A program made the position numbers and the translations under genes. A stretch of DNA of 64,000 nucleotides, taken from NCBI RefSeq assembly GCF_963678545.1, contig NZ_OY782870.1, forward strand, positions 558,001 through 622,000, written 5' to 3'. This DNA is from an uncultured Methanomethylovorans sp. (GTDB lineage Archaea > Halobacteriota > Methanosarcinia > Methanosarcinales > Methanosarcinaceae). The notes below the pieces were generated by a model. That model did no database searches. It was not told the DNA's origin and saw only the letters and a program-made list of their open reading frames with translations. Within the stretch, counting starts at the first letter, position 1, and each line of letters opens with the position of its first letter. Positions 9,880-19,556 of this stretch are shown here, piece by piece.

Positions 9880-10647
9880 ATGAATGGTGAGAATAGGGAT
9901 TTCATCATTGAAAGGCTTGAAAGGCAACTAAGGGAAAAAGAAGCAGAAATAGATGAGATCAAAAAATCTCTCCGGGATTCCATCATGGTGGAGATCCGTA
10001 GTGAATTTAAAAATGATCTTGACATCAATAACCGCCTTTTAAGGCTCGAGAATAGGATACAGGAATTGGCCAATAATCTCAACGGTGTAATGGATGAACT
10101 GTTAGATCAGAAATCATTGATCCGTTCGTTCAAAAAATCGGCACTCGAAAAGAGAGAACATGAGATTTCCATGCCCGTTCAGCCTTCTATACCGGCTCCT
10201 CAAAGAGAAACAACAGCTGTAAAAGAAGCAGAAGCAAGGATATTCCGGGATGAGAAAAAGAAAACAGTGCCACAACCTGAAGTTCCCAGACCGCCACAGT
10301 CACCTGCTAAACCCCCATCCTTTTCCATTAGACCCACCGATCTGCCACGGGGACCGATCGGACAGACAGCTTCAGTGAATCACCGATTTAATATTAGGGA
10401 TGCACAACCTGAGCCTGTCCAGATAAACAAACCGGAAGTTGAAGAGAGAAGAACTGAATATATTATAGCAGAAAGCGATGATGCACGTAATTTCAGAAAA
10501 AAGGAGAAGAATGCTTCCCAGGCTTTCAGCGGTGAGTTTATCGTTGCCAAGGACAATGTTTCCAGAAAAAAATCAGAAACAGACTACGAAAGCGTAGAGA
10601 CACGTGATGATGAAGATGCGGTAGTTACAGTTACCCGCAGAAAATGA
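9880..10647 (+). CDS. Coiled-coil protein of unknown function upstream of smc
   Basis: I do not recognise a named family with certainty. The 255-residue protein starts with a heptad-rich coiled coil (about 8-85, many Glu/Lys/Leu), followed by a Pro-rich, probably disordered middle (about 100-175) and a charged tail. It has no signal peptide or membrane segment. A GAGGT ribosome site at 9869-9873 supports the start. It lies only 39 bp ahead of smc on the same strand and should share its transcript, which suggests a role with the SMC complex. Haloarchaea also keep a small coiled-coil gene near smc; I infer, but cannot show, that they correspond. Confidence 0.8.
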   Translation: MNGENRDFIIERLERQLREKEAEIDEIKKSLRDSIMVEIRSEFKNDLDINNRLLRLENRIQELANNLNGVMDELLDQKSLIRSFKKSALEKREHEISMPVQPSIPAPQRETTAVKEAEARIFRDEKKKTVPQPEVPRPPQSPAKPPSFSIRPTDLPRGPIGQTASVNHRFNIRDAQPEPVQINKPEVEERRTEYIIAESDDARNFRKKEKNASQAFSGEFIVAKDNVSRKKSETDYESVETRDDEDAVVTVTRRK

Positions 10648-10686
10648 ACACCTTTCAGAGAAAGGATTTAAACATAGAGGCTCCAC

Positions 10687-13600
10687 GTGTACATAAAGGA
10701 AATTGAGTTCATTAACTTCAAGTCCTTCGGGAAAAAGGTAAAGATACCTTTCTATGATGATTTCACCACCATTTCAGGCCCTAATGGCAGTGGTAAATCT
10801 AACATAATTGACGGTATACTTTTTGTGCTGGGTCTTTCTAGTTCACGGACCCTGAGGGCAGAGAAACTTACGGACCTTATTTACAATGGTGATAAGGCTA
10901 AAAAGCCTGATTTTGCACAGGTGACCATCAAGTTCGACAATACTGACAGAGAGATGCCTGTAGATACTGATGAGGTTGCCATCACCAGAAAAATAAGGGA
11001 AACTGATAGTGGCTATTACAGTTATTTCTATTTCAATGGCAAAGCTGTGAGCCTTGCAGATGTGCATAATTACCTGGCAAAGGCCAGGGTGACACCTGAA
11101 GGATATAATGTGGTGATGCAGGGTGATGTAACCCGTATAATCACCATGACTCCTGTTGAAAGACGCAAGATCATCGATGAGATAGCAGGAGTTGCTGAAT
11201 TCGATAGTAAAAAAGAAAGGGCTCTCAGCGAGCTTGAGATTGTGAGAGAAAGAGTTGAAAGAGTAGACATAATTCTTGAAGAAGTTGCTGCTCAACTTGA
11301 AAAACTTAAGGGTGAAAGAGACCAGGCACTCAAATATCAGGCATTGAAAGAGGAAAAGGTAAAATTTGAGGGCTTTATGCTCCTTGCAAGGCTTAAGGAT
11401 GCAAGAAAGGAGCTTGTATCAATTGATACTGATATGGAATCGCGCAGATCTTCAATTAAAGAGCTGGAAACAACCCTTGAAGAAAGACGTCAGCGTATGG
11501 AAGAGCTGGAAAAGTCACTGGAAGAACTCACTCTCCACATACAGCGCATGGGAGAGGATGAGCAGATCCAGATAAAGAAAGATATCGAATCTACCAGGGG
11601 CGAGATTTCACGATGCAAGGACAGTATAGAACTTGCTGACAGAGAATTGGAAGATGTGGATTCCAGAAGAAGGAAGGCCTTTGTGGAGATCGATGAGGTC
11701 AAAGGCAAGGTAGCAGACCTGGATGCTAAGATATCTGAAGAAAAAGTGCGTCTTGAAGGTATCAAGGCAGAGCATTCTGAAAAGCGAACTCAGAGAATGA
11801 TCCTGCAGAGCCGAATAGCCGATGTGGACACGAAGTTTGCCAAGACCCGGGATGAACTTACCCAGCTTAAGAACAATCTTGAGGACACAAGGAACGAAAA
11901 GAACGAACTCATGCGCCAGGAAGACAGGCTATTGGATGCCCTGAGGCGTAAATCAGCTGAAGTGCGGGACATTGAGAGCGAAATGGAGGATGCCCGTTCC
12001 AAAGCCGCTTCTTCAGACAGTGATATCAGTTCTGTTAAATATGACATTGAGAAGCTCAATGAAAAAATAAATACACTCACAAAGGATATAGACGACTTGG
12101 AAAGAAACCGCTCCCAGCTTAAAGGTGTGGTAAAGGATATCGAAGAAGCACTGCGTAAATATCAGGATGATTATGCCCGCATAGAAGCCAGAGTGAGGGC
12201 TGCAGAAGACCACAGCAAGTATTCCAGAGCTGTGGACATGATAATCAATGAAAAGAAACATCATGGGCTTCCTGGAATATATGGGACTATCGCCGAGCTT
12301 GGAAGTGTGGACCAGAAGTATGCCACTGCTCTTGGCATAGCTGCCGGTGGAAAGATGCAGGCAGTAGTGGTGGACACTGATGAAGATGCTGCCAGAGCCA
12401 TCGATTTTCTCAAACGCAGACAGGCTGGTAGGGCTACATTCCTTCCTCTTAACAAAATGGAAGAACGTAGACCTTACAAAGACCTCAGTGACAGAAATGG
12501 TGTTATCAGCTATGCAATAGACCTTGTGGATTTCGAAACGAGGTTCGAGTCTGCTTTTTGGTATGTATTTAGAGATACACTTGTAGTCGACACGTTACAG
12601 AACGCCCGCAGGCTCATGGGTGGCTTGAGAATGGTGACGTTGGAAGGTGAACTTATCGAAAAGAGTGGTGCTATGGTGGGAGGTTCAGCGCAGAGTTCTG
12701 GTCTGTCCTTCGCCGCCTCAGAGAAAGATAAGCTTATCAAGGTCGCAGAGAAGATCACCGAATTTGATTCAAGACGCAGTGCAGCTATCAAGAAACTGGA
12801 TACAGTGGAAGGGCATATTGCTGACGTTAATCGGGAGATTAATGAGCAAGATAAAGAGATATCCCGCAAAGAAATGCAGCTTGAGGAGATTGCAAGTAGG
12901 GGTGAGCGTCTGGCACAGGTGCTGGCAGCAAAGAATGCTGAACTTGCCCAGATAGAAGAGTCCCGCAAGCAACTGAGAACGGAGATGGAATCTGTAACTT
13001 CTCAGAAGACAGAAAAGGATGAACAAGCGAGCTCACTTGAAGAGAAGATTGCTGAACTGGAAGGCGAGCTTGCTGGATCTGAGGTTCCTGAACTGAACAG
13101 GCAGGCTGAGAGCATTGATGAAGAAATGAGACGCTTAGATGGACGTATCCGCGATACAGAAGCACAGATCAATGCCCTTAATCTTGACAAGGAATATGCT
13201 ACTGGCAGGATAGAAGAAAATAGAGAGCTCATAAAGTCCTTGGATTCAAAGAAAGCCAGTCACAGGCAGCGGGTGGATGAACTCACAGCTAAGATAAAGG
13301 AACTTGAGATCCTGCTTACCCAGAAGCAAGCTCGTGAATCAGAGCTTGTTAACGAGTTAAAAGACATGCAACAGCAGCGTCTTGGTATGCAGAATGAGTA
13401 TGGTCTTTCCAGAAAGCAGTTTGAGTCTGCGAGAACAAGGTTTGAGGATGGAAATAGACAACTTATGGCTATGGAAGCCACTCAAGCAGCTCTTGTGGAG
13501 CAGATAGCCGAACTGACTGCAGAACTTACACAAAGAGGCATTGAAGAAACGGATGATGTTCCTGGTTCTGAAGCCGTACGTACCAGAATAGCTTCCATTG

Positions 13601-14208
13601 AGAAGGCAATGGAACGTCTGGAGCCTGTCAACATGAGGGCTATAGACGAATTCAATGAAGTAGAGGCAAGATTAGAGGACCTAAGATCAAGAAGGGATAC
13701 TTTATTCAATGAAAGGGAACAGATTCTGGAGAGGATCAAGCAGTACGAAGTACTCAAAAAGGGCGCTTTTATGGAAGCATATAATGGGATAAATACAGCT
13801 TTCCAAGAGATATTCAATGAGCTTTCGGATGGCAGCGGGGACCTTGTGCTTGACGATCCTGAGGAACCGTTCAATGGTGGACTTACTCTGAGGGCTCAAC
13901 CCAAAGAAAAAACTTTACAACGCCTCGAAGCTATGTCAGGCGGAGAAAAAAGTCTTACTGCATTGTCATTTGTTTTTGCTATTCAGAAATATAGACCGGC
14001 ACCATTCTATGCTTTTGATGAAATAGACATGTTCCTGGACGGAGCTAATGCTGCAAGGGTGGCCGAGAGGGTAAAGAAGTCTGTGGGAAATGCACAGTTT
14101 ATAGTTGTGTCCTTGAGAAAACCAATGATAGAAGCAGCTTCAAGGACTATAGGTGTAGCGATGCAGGAAAACAACATTACAAGCATAACAGGTGTGAAGT
14201 TCAGATGA
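10687..14208 (+). CDS. smc: Chromosome segregation ATPase SMC
   Basis: This is the core ATPase of the prokaryotic condensin, which organises and separates chromosomes. The start codon is GTG at 10687. In 1173 residues there are Walker A (GPNGSGKSN, 31-39), a first coiled coil, the hinge domain (about 520-660, beginning near HHGLPGIYG), a second coiled coil, the ABC signature MSGGEKS near 1083 and Walker B FDEIDMFLD near 1110. Length and order match the SMC family rather than Rad50. The stop overlaps the scpA start by four bases (ATGA), so the complex subunits are translationally coupled. Confidence 0.98.
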   Translation: MYIKEIEFINFKSFGKKVKIPFYDDFTTISGPNGSGKSNIIDGILFVLGLSSSRTLRAEKLTDLIYNGDKAKKPDFAQVTIKFDNTDREMPVDTDEVAITRKIRETDSGYYSYFYFNGKAVSLADVHNYLAKARVTPEGYNVVMQGDVTRIITMTPVERRKIIDEIAGVAEFDSKKERALSELEIVRERVERVDIILEEVAAQLEKLKGERDQALKYQALKEEKVKFEGFMLLARLKDARKELVSIDTDMESRRSSIKELETTLEERRQRMEELEKSLEELTLHIQRMGEDEQIQIKKDIESTRGEISRCKDSIELADRELEDVDSRRRKAFVEIDEVKGKVADLDAKISEEKVRLEGIKAEHSEKRTQRMILQSRIADVDTKFAKTRDELTQLKNNLEDTRNEKNELMRQEDRLLDALRRKSAEVRDIESEMEDARSKAASSDSDISSVKYDIEKLNEKINTLTKDIDDLERNRSQLKGVVKDIEEALRKYQDDYARIEARVRAAEDHSKYSRAVDMIINEKKHHGLPGIYGTIAELGSVDQKYATALGIAAGGKMQAVVVDTDEDAARAIDFLKRRQAGRATFLPLNKMEERRPYKDLSDRNGVISYAIDLVDFETRFESAFWYVFRDTLVVDTLQNARRLMGGLRMVTLEGELIEKSGAMVGGSAQSSGLSFAASEKDKLIKVAEKITEFDSRRSAAIKKLDTVEGHIADVNREINEQDKEISRKEMQLEEIASRGERLAQVLAAKNAELAQIEESRKQLRTEMESVTSQKTEKDEQASSLEEKIAELEGELAGSEVPELNRQAESIDEEMRRLDGRIRDTEAQINALNLDKEYATGRIEENRELIKSLDSKKASHRQRVDELTAKIKELEILLTQKQARESELVNELKDMQQQRLGMQNEYGLSRKQFESARTRFEDGNRQLMAMEATQAALVEQIAELTAELTQRGIEETDDVPGSEAVRTRIASIEKAMERLEPVNMRAIDEFNEVEARLEDLRSRRDTLFNEREQILERIKQYEVLKKGAFMEAYNGINTAFQEIFNELSDGSGDLVLDDPEEPFNGGLTLRAQPKEKTLQRLEAMSGGEKSLTALSFVFAIQKYRPAPFYAFDEIDMFLDGANAARVAERVKKSVGNAQFIVVSLRKPMIEAASRTIGVAMQENNITSITGVKFR

Positions 14209-15071
14209 CTGGTATTATAGAGGAATTGGAGACATTACCTGTAGTTGAACCTGTTTCTGAGAGCTGTACTTTGTTGCCTGGGGCTATCGACCCTGAATTC
14301 CTGGAAACACTGCGTGCTCTTGGAGTAGATGAGAACCTGCTTGAGTTTTCTGATGATGTGATGAATGAACCTGTGGAGATATTAGTAAACCTTGCCAAAA
14401 ATGGGGAAATAGACCCGTGGGATATTGATATTGTCAGTGTCACAGACAAGTTCCTTGCACGGATAGAAGATATTGAGATGATGGACCTGCGCATTTCAGG
14501 CAGAACACTGCTTTATGCTTCCATACTCTTGCGTATGAAGTCGAACTGGGTTGATATGGATAAGCCGGAAGAAGATGAAATATTCGACGACGGTATGGAC
14601 TTCTTTGAAGTTGATGATTATCCGGTACCTAAGCTGCCTGTAAGAAGGATCGCCACAAGACCTGTGACTCTCCAGGAACTTATAGCTGAACTGAAAAAAG
14701 CTGAAAGAGTAGAGCATAGGAAAAAGGAAAAGAAGTTGCTCCGCAAACTGGAAGAAAGAGTTGCTGTTACCACTGATGAGGTTCTGGGCATAGCCCATGA
14801 AGAAGATATTCTGGGACGTGTTTCAAGACTTAACCACGTGCTCAATTCCATTTTTGAAGAGCATGAGTCTGTTGTGTTCTCAGAATTGATTGGTGAAGAA
14901 AGGTCAGAAAATATCATGACCTATGTTTCCCTGCTTTTCCTTGCTACTGAGAAGAAAATATGGCTTCAGCAGGATGAGTTGTTCGGGGAGCTATTTATAC
15001 ATCCCTCAAATATTTCTTATGATGATCCCAGTGAGGTTATGACAGGGAATGAACGAGAAGGAAACTATTGA
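14205..15071 (+). CDS. scpA: Segregation and condensation protein A (kleisin)
   Basis: ScpA is the kleisin that bridges the two SMC heads. The 288-residue protein carries the family's N-terminal block (PVEILVNLAKNGEIDPWDID, near 62-81) and a long acidic middle, then a C-terminal winged-helix part. It begins inside the smc stop (ATGA) and overlaps scpB by 23 bp, so smc, scpA and scpB form one tightly coupled unit. An N-terminal extension of about 55 residues before the conserved block is somewhat longer than in bacteria. Confidence 0.93.
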   Translation: MTGIIEELETLPVVEPVSESCTLLPGAIDPEFLETLRALGVDENLLEFSDDVMNEPVEILVNLAKNGEIDPWDIDIVSVTDKFLARIEDIEMMDLRISGRTLLYASILLRMKSNWVDMDKPEEDEIFDDGMDFFEVDDYPVPKLPVRRIATRPVTLQELIAELKKAERVEHRKKEKKLLRKLEERVAVTTDEVLGIAHEEDILGRVSRLNHVLNSIFEEHESVVFSELIGEERSENIMTYVSLLFLATEKKIWLQQDELFGELFIHPSNISYDDPSEVMTGNEREGNY

Positions 15072-16182
15072 AGCGGCACTTTTTGCTGCCGGTGGGGCAC
15101 TGGATGCCCAAACCCTGGGAAAGATCATAGGTAAACCTGCAAACAAAACTGTTGCTACAGTTGAAACTCTCATGAAAGAATACTCAGAGAGGGAATCTGG
15201 CATAGAGATAATAGATCTTGGACATCGCTATGTGATGCAGGTAAAACCAATGTTCACAGACCTTGTAAGGCCGGTTGCTCCTAAAGAACTGAGCGCACCT
15301 ATGCTGCGCACCCTCGCGATGATAGCGTATCATCAGCCCGTAGTGCAATCCGATCTGGTGGATATGAGGGGCAACACTGTGTATGATCATATAAGAGAGC
15401 TTACAGATCGTGGCCTTATCATGTCCGTACCCTACGGCAGAACAAAAAAACTGCAGACAACTCCACTTTTCGCCGACTATTTTGGATTGAGTTCCAATGA
15501 GCCTGAAGCCATAAAGCAGAAAATAATTGAACTTTCCCGCCAGCAGAGTGGTGATAAAGGGCTCAGTAAGTGGCTAGGATGCAAGGTTGTAGCATTCACC
15601 CCTATGTACCAATCTCTGGCCATATTGTGTGGCATAGAGGATTATAAAGTAATCAATGCCTATGACCCTACAGAAGAAGAAATAGAAGAACTTGCAGATG
15701 TTTCCAAACTGGTAATATCCAAGGGGTATCTGGAAAAAGTCAGCAGGTACTATGATGGGGAGATAATCGAGGTTGGCTCCACTACTTTTGATGATCTTGT
15801 TGAAGCAGTGAAAGCACTGGAAAATATTGGGAATTCCCAGAAAGTAGAACTTACTTTGTCAAACCTGCGGGAACTTAAGGAAAGATATGTCTCAAAAGCT
15901 CTTCTGATAGATAGAAAAGTTAAACCAGCAACTGATATGGTAGCCAGGATCGTGAATGATCTAAGATTAGGAGTATCTGCAGAAGGCGTGGTGATTGCTC
16001 CTGATTATGGCCTGTCGAGTAGTGATGTGCAAGTGAGTGAGGGGGCAGATATACTTGTTCCAACTCACAAAAGTGTTGAATCTGACATCATAGAAAGAGT
16101 TTGCAGAAAATATGATGCTATAATAGATGGCTTAAAAGGACAGGATATTGCTGAAGATAAAACACCAGATGCTAATACATAA
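15049..16182 (+). CDS. scpB: Segregation and condensation protein B, long form
   Basis: ScpB binds ScpA in the condensin complex. Residues 1 to about 180 read as a normal ScpB, two winged helices beginning with the typical EAALFAAGGAL block and including a KELSAPMLRTLAMIAYHQPV-type stretch. The protein is 377 residues, however, nearly twice the usual ScpB length. The extra part (about 185-377) is an alpha/beta-looking region with no motif I recognise. The only start in this frame after an upstream stop is the ATG at 15049, inside scpA. No frameshift is seen, so the extension is part of the gene. Confidence 0.9.
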   Translation: MNEKETIEAALFAAGGALDAQTLGKIIGKPANKTVATVETLMKEYSERESGIEIIDLGHRYVMQVKPMFTDLVRPVAPKELSAPMLRTLAMIAYHQPVVQSDLVDMRGNTVYDHIRELTDRGLIMSVPYGRTKKLQTTPLFADYFGLSSNEPEAIKQKIIELSRQQSGDKGLSKWLGCKVVAFTPMYQSLAILCGIEDYKVINAYDPTEEEIEELADVSKLVISKGYLEKVSRYYDGEIIEVGSTTFDDLVEAVKALENIGNSQKVELTLSNLRELKERYVSKALLIDRKVKPATDMVARIVNDLRLGVSAEGVVIAPDYGLSSSDVQVSEGADILVPTHKSVESDIIERVCRKYDAIIDGLKGQDIAEDKTPDANT

Positions 16183-16230
16183 TTAAGCATGTCAACTGAA
16201 TACATCAGTATTATTTTTTACAGCCGGTGA

Positions 16231-16271
16231 GTATATATACCTATATAAGTATCAAGCTATAAGTTTATATA
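16231..16271 (+). promoter_or_regulatory. Promoter region of the TBP gene with several TATA-like boxes
   Basis: Three TATA-like elements follow each other: GTATATATAC at 16231-16240, CTATATAAGT at 16241-16250 and TTTATATA at 16264-16271. The last would start transcription about 20 bases ahead of the ATG at 16317. A GAGG ribosome site lies at about 16306. Multiple boxes ahead of the TATA-binding protein's own gene might allow autoregulation; that is inference. Confidence 0.5.
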
Positions 16272-16316
16272 AGGATTTACGGATATAAAGCATATTTTAA
16301 ATACTGAGGATTTTCA

Positions 16317-16868
16317 ATGACCGAATACAATATTAAGATCGAGAATGTGGTTGCCTCTACAAAACTTGCTGACGAATTTGATTTAACAAAGATCGAGGCG
16401 GAATTCGAAGGTGCTGAATATAACAAACAGAAATTCCCTGGTCTGGTATACCGGGTCTCTGAACCCAAGGCTGCATTCCTGGTCTTCACTTCCGGAAAGG
16501 TTGTGTGTACCGGAGCAAAGAATGTGGCTGATGTCCATACAGTAATAAGCAACATGGCCAAGAAGCTCAATGAAATTGGTATAAAGACCATAAAAGAACC
16601 CGAAATTACCGTACAGAACATTGTAGCATCTGCAGATCTTCACGCTGTTCTCAACCTTAATGCGATCGCTATAGGTCTTGGTCTTGAGAATATAGAATAC
16701 GAACCTGAGCAGTTCCCTGGACTTGTATATCGTATCTATGAACCAAAAGTAGTTGTTCTTATTTTCAGCTCTGGAAAACTTGTGGTAACTGGCGGAAAAA
16801 CACCTCAGAACTGTGCGGAAGGCGTTGAAGTAGTAAAACAGCAGCTTGACAGTATGGGACTTCTCTAA
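16317..16868 (+). CDS. tbp: TATA-binding protein
   Basis: TBP binds the promoter TATA box and recruits TFB and RNA polymerase. The 183-residue protein is a pair of direct repeats (about 7-93 and 98-183), each with the family signature FPGLVYR and a later SGK stretch; the two halves are similar to each other as in all TBPs. Length is normal for the archaeal protein. A GAGG site upstream supports the ATG. The short distance to the next gene (11 bp) suggests co-transcription with the glycosyltransferase. Confidence 0.98.
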   Translation: MTEYNIKIENVVASTKLADEFDLTKIEAEFEGAEYNKQKFPGLVYRVSEPKAAFLVFTSGKVVCTGAKNVADVHTVISNMAKKLNEIGIKTIKEPEITVQNIVASADLHAVLNLNAIAIGLGLENIEYEPEQFPGLVYRIYEPKVVVLIFSSGKLVVTGGKTPQNCAEGVEVVKQQLDSMGLL

Positions 16869-16879
16869 AGGGTAGCATC

Positions 16880-17800
16880 TTGTCAGAAAAAGACGTCTGC
16901 ATACTTATTCCCACACTTAACGAAGGAGCTACGATAGCTCAACTGATAAGGGATTTTAGGTCTGAAGGGTTCAATAATATAGTGGTCATTGACGGAAATA
17001 GTACCGATAAGACCAAGGAACTTGCAAAGGCCGAAGGAGCCCAGGTAATAGTGCAAAAGGGAGAAGGCAAAGGACAGGCTGTCCAGGAAGCCTTTGAAAG
17101 AGTAGATAATGAGTATCTGGTAATGCTTGATGGAGATGGTACTTACCTAGCCTCAGATGTTCATGTAATGCTAGCTCCTTTATTTGAAGGCAGAGCAGAG
17201 CATGTGATAGGAAACAGGCTGGTAAACTTCGAAAAAGGAGCTTTTCCAGGTCTTAACCTGATAGGTAATAAACTCATCAATCGCCTGTTCAGTATGGCAT
17301 ACAGACAACATCTCACAGATATATTGACAGGATATAGAGCTTTCACTAGAGATGTTTATAAATCTTTTGATTTGAAGGAAATGGGATTTGAAGTAGAGTC
17401 AGAAATGACAATACAGAGCATTAAACTCGATCATATGGTAGAGGTAGTGCCAATATCTTATCTTTGCCGTAAGTCCGATGCAGCAACCAAGCTCAATCCT
17501 CTTAAAGATGGTTTTAGAATAGGAAAAACTATCTACCGTTTAGCCAGGTTCCACAATCCTATGTTCTATTTTGGATTGATTGGTACCATGTTTATTCTTT
17601 CCGGACTTGTAACAGGCACTTATGTGGTAGATCAATGGTTCAAGGGTATCACACGCATACCTATGACAGTGCTTACTGCTTTGCTTATCATGTCCGGTTT
17701 TCAGATGTTCGTTCTGGGAATGCTAAGTGACCTTATGGTTTCGATGCATATGGAAACCATGCGTTTTCTGAGGAAACAGAATAAGTCTGGAAAACAATGA
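16880..17800 (+). CDS. aglJ: AglJ-like dolichyl-phosphate glycosyltransferase
   Basis: This is a GT2-family glycosyltransferase that adds a sugar to a lipid carrier at the membrane; the closest family I recognise is AglJ, the first transferase of archaeal N-glycosylation. The start is TTG. The 306 residues hold the nucleotide-sugar fold with IPTLNE at 9-14, a DGNSTD motif near 39, the LDGDGT metal site near 78 and two C-terminal membrane helices (about 230-250 and 265-290). A GAE-rich stretch and KGEGKGQAV are AglJ-like. The acceptor and sugar cannot be read from sequence. It follows TBP by 11 bp. Confidence 0.8.
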   Translation: MSEKDVCILIPTLNEGATIAQLIRDFRSEGFNNIVVIDGNSTDKTKELAKAEGAQVIVQKGEGKGQAVQEAFERVDNEYLVMLDGDGTYLASDVHVMLAPLFEGRAEHVIGNRLVNFEKGAFPGLNLIGNKLINRLFSMAYRQHLTDILTGYRAFTRDVYKSFDLKEMGFEVESEMTIQSIKLDHMVEVVPISYLCRKSDAATKLNPLKDGFRIGKTIYRLARFHNPMFYFGLIGTMFILSGLVTGTYVVDQWFKGITRIPMTVLTALLIMSGFQMFVLGMLSDLMVSMHMETMRFLRKQNKSGKQ

Positions 17801-18094
17801 TCTACATCTAACAGGTGTGTTCTTTCAAAAACATCATTTTTACTTGATAATACTTCAAATCAACTTGATTTACTTTTATACAAATTCAACTTTATCTGTC
17901 TATTAATGATAGTACTTTGTTTTTACAATGATAAATAGGTCTATTGATATCAAAAAGCTATGAGTGTTCTTTGTTAATGTTATAGACTCTAAAAGTAAGT
18001 AAAGTTAACTTGATTCTAACAAAAGTTAATTTTTTAAAAAGTCTTATATAAGACCTGTACTTTGTAGGATATAGCAATCATTGAGGAATCAATC
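17801..18094 (+). promoter_or_regulatory. thiC upstream region with TATA box and repeated AACTTGATT
   Basis: A TATA box TTATATA lies at 18044-18050, giving a start near 18075 and a short leader with a GAGG site before the ATG. Upstream are a 15-base perfect dyad AAATCAACTTGATTT at 17857-17871, a 10-base palindrome AAGTTAACTT at 18002-18011, and a second AACTTGATT at 18007-18015. These could be operators; archaeal thiamin genes are known to be controlled by ThiR-type repressors, but I cannot match a motif. I see no TPP-riboswitch core. Confidence 0.45.
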
Positions 18095-19381
18095 ATGACA
18101 ATAGTTACAGATGCAAAGAATGGTAAGATCACAGAAGAGATGAAGATCGTCGCTCAGAACGAAGGCAAAGACCCAGAGTTCATAAGGCGTGGAATTGCAG
18201 CCGGTAGGATTGTTATTCCGATGACTCCCTACAGAAACGTCAAGCTCTGTGGTATTGGTGAAGGTCTCAGAACCAAAGTCAATGCTTCAATTGGTGCTTC
18301 TTCAGATATTGTCGACCCAGATGCAGAAGTTGCAAAAGCAAAGGCAGCAGAAGCAGCAGGTGCAGACACTCTGATGGAACTAGGTACAGGCGGAGATTTC
18401 CTTAAAATGAGAAAACTTGTATGTGATGCAATTTCACTCTCCGTAGGTTCTGTGCCACTCTACCAGGCATTCATTACAGCAGCAAAGAGGGATGGTTCCA
18501 TTGTCCACATGACAGAGGACGACCTCTGGTATGCAACCGAGGAACAGGCAAAACTCGGTACAAACTTCATGGCAATCCACACCGGTATCAACCAAATTGT
18601 CCTTGACAGGTTGAAGGCACACGGCAGATATGGTGGTCTCTGCTCCCGTGGCGGTGCATTCATGAGCACATGGATGCTCCACAACCAGAAGGAAAACCCA
18701 CTTTACGCAGACTTTGATTACCTATGTGAGATCCTCAAGGAACATGAAGTCACACTGTCCACAGGTAACGGAATGCGCGCAGGTGCAGTCCACGATGCAA
18801 CAGACAGGGCACAGGTCCAGGAACTCATCATCAACTCCGAATGTGCACAGAAAGCACATGACAAATACGACCTTCAGGTAATTGTAGAAGGTCCGGGTCA
18901 CGTACCATTGGATCAGGTAGAAATGAACGTCAAGCTCATGAAAGCAATGAGCGATGGAAAGCCATTCTATATGCTCGGTCCTCTCGTATCTGACATCGGT
19001 GCAGGCCGAGACCATATAGTGACAGCAATCGGTGCAGCAACATCCGCAGCAGCTGGCTGTGACTTCCTCTGCTATGTAACACCTGCAGAACATCTTGCCC
19101 TTCCAAACCTCCAGGATGTCATTGAAGGTGTCAAGACCTCAAAAATCGCAGCTCACGTCGGTGATATGGTAAAGTACAAGGAAAGTCGTGACATTGATCT
19201 TGCAATGGGCAGGGCACGTGCAAAACTCGACTGGAAGCAGATGTACAAGCTGGCACTCGATCCGGAGCTTGCAAAGAGCATCAGGGACAGTAGAGCACCC
19301 GGCGATGAAGATGCATGTACCATGTGCGGTGACTTCTGCGCACTTAAGATTGTTAACCAGAACTACGACCTTTGTAAGTAA
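18095..19381 (+). CDS. thiC: Phosphomethylpyrimidine synthase ThiC
   Basis: ThiC is a radical-SAM enzyme that rearranges aminoimidazole ribotide to the thiamin pyrimidine. The 428-residue protein is the short form, lacking the N-terminal extra domain of many bacterial ThiCs. It contains the conserved blocks KVNASIGAS, ELGTGGD, SRGGAF, VEGPGHVP and GPLVSDIGAGRDHI. At the C-terminus the cluster cysteines read CTMCGDFC, so spacing is CX2CX3C. A GAGG site nine bases ahead of the ATG supports the start. It stands alone with its own promoter; a pyrimidine-rich run after the stop (19390-19440) may end transcription. Confidence 0.96.
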   Translation: MTIVTDAKNGKITEEMKIVAQNEGKDPEFIRRGIAAGRIVIPMTPYRNVKLCGIGEGLRTKVNASIGASSDIVDPDAEVAKAKAAEAAGADTLMELGTGGDFLKMRKLVCDAISLSVGSVPLYQAFITAAKRDGSIVHMTEDDLWYATEEQAKLGTNFMAIHTGINQIVLDRLKAHGRYGGLCSRGGAFMSTWMLHNQKENPLYADFDYLCEILKEHEVTLSTGNGMRAGAVHDATDRAQVQELIINSECAQKAHDKYDLQVIVEGPGHVPLDQVEMNVKLMKAMSDGKPFYMLGPLVSDIGAGRDHIVTAIGAATSAAAGCDFLCYVTPAEHLALPNLQDVIEGVKTSKIAAHVGDMVKYKESRDIDLAMGRARAKLDWKQMYKLALDPELAKSIRDSRAPGDEDACTMCGDFCALKIVNQNYDLCK

Positions 19382-19556
19382 TGCCCTTTGCATTACTTCT
19401 TACCACTCTTTTTTCTATCTTTACCTCTTTTAATTTTTTTCTGTATAGATTTAACAGATTTTTATGGACTAGATTTATGTACTGTGCTGCAAATATTTTT
19501 ATTGTGAATAGCTGGCTGGTTGCACGGAACAGGACTACTACTCATAAATATGGAAA

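Noticed and set aside
17801..18094. TPP riboswitch ahead of thiC
   Set aside because: The conserved riboswitch core sequences are not present; only dyads and a TATA box are seen.
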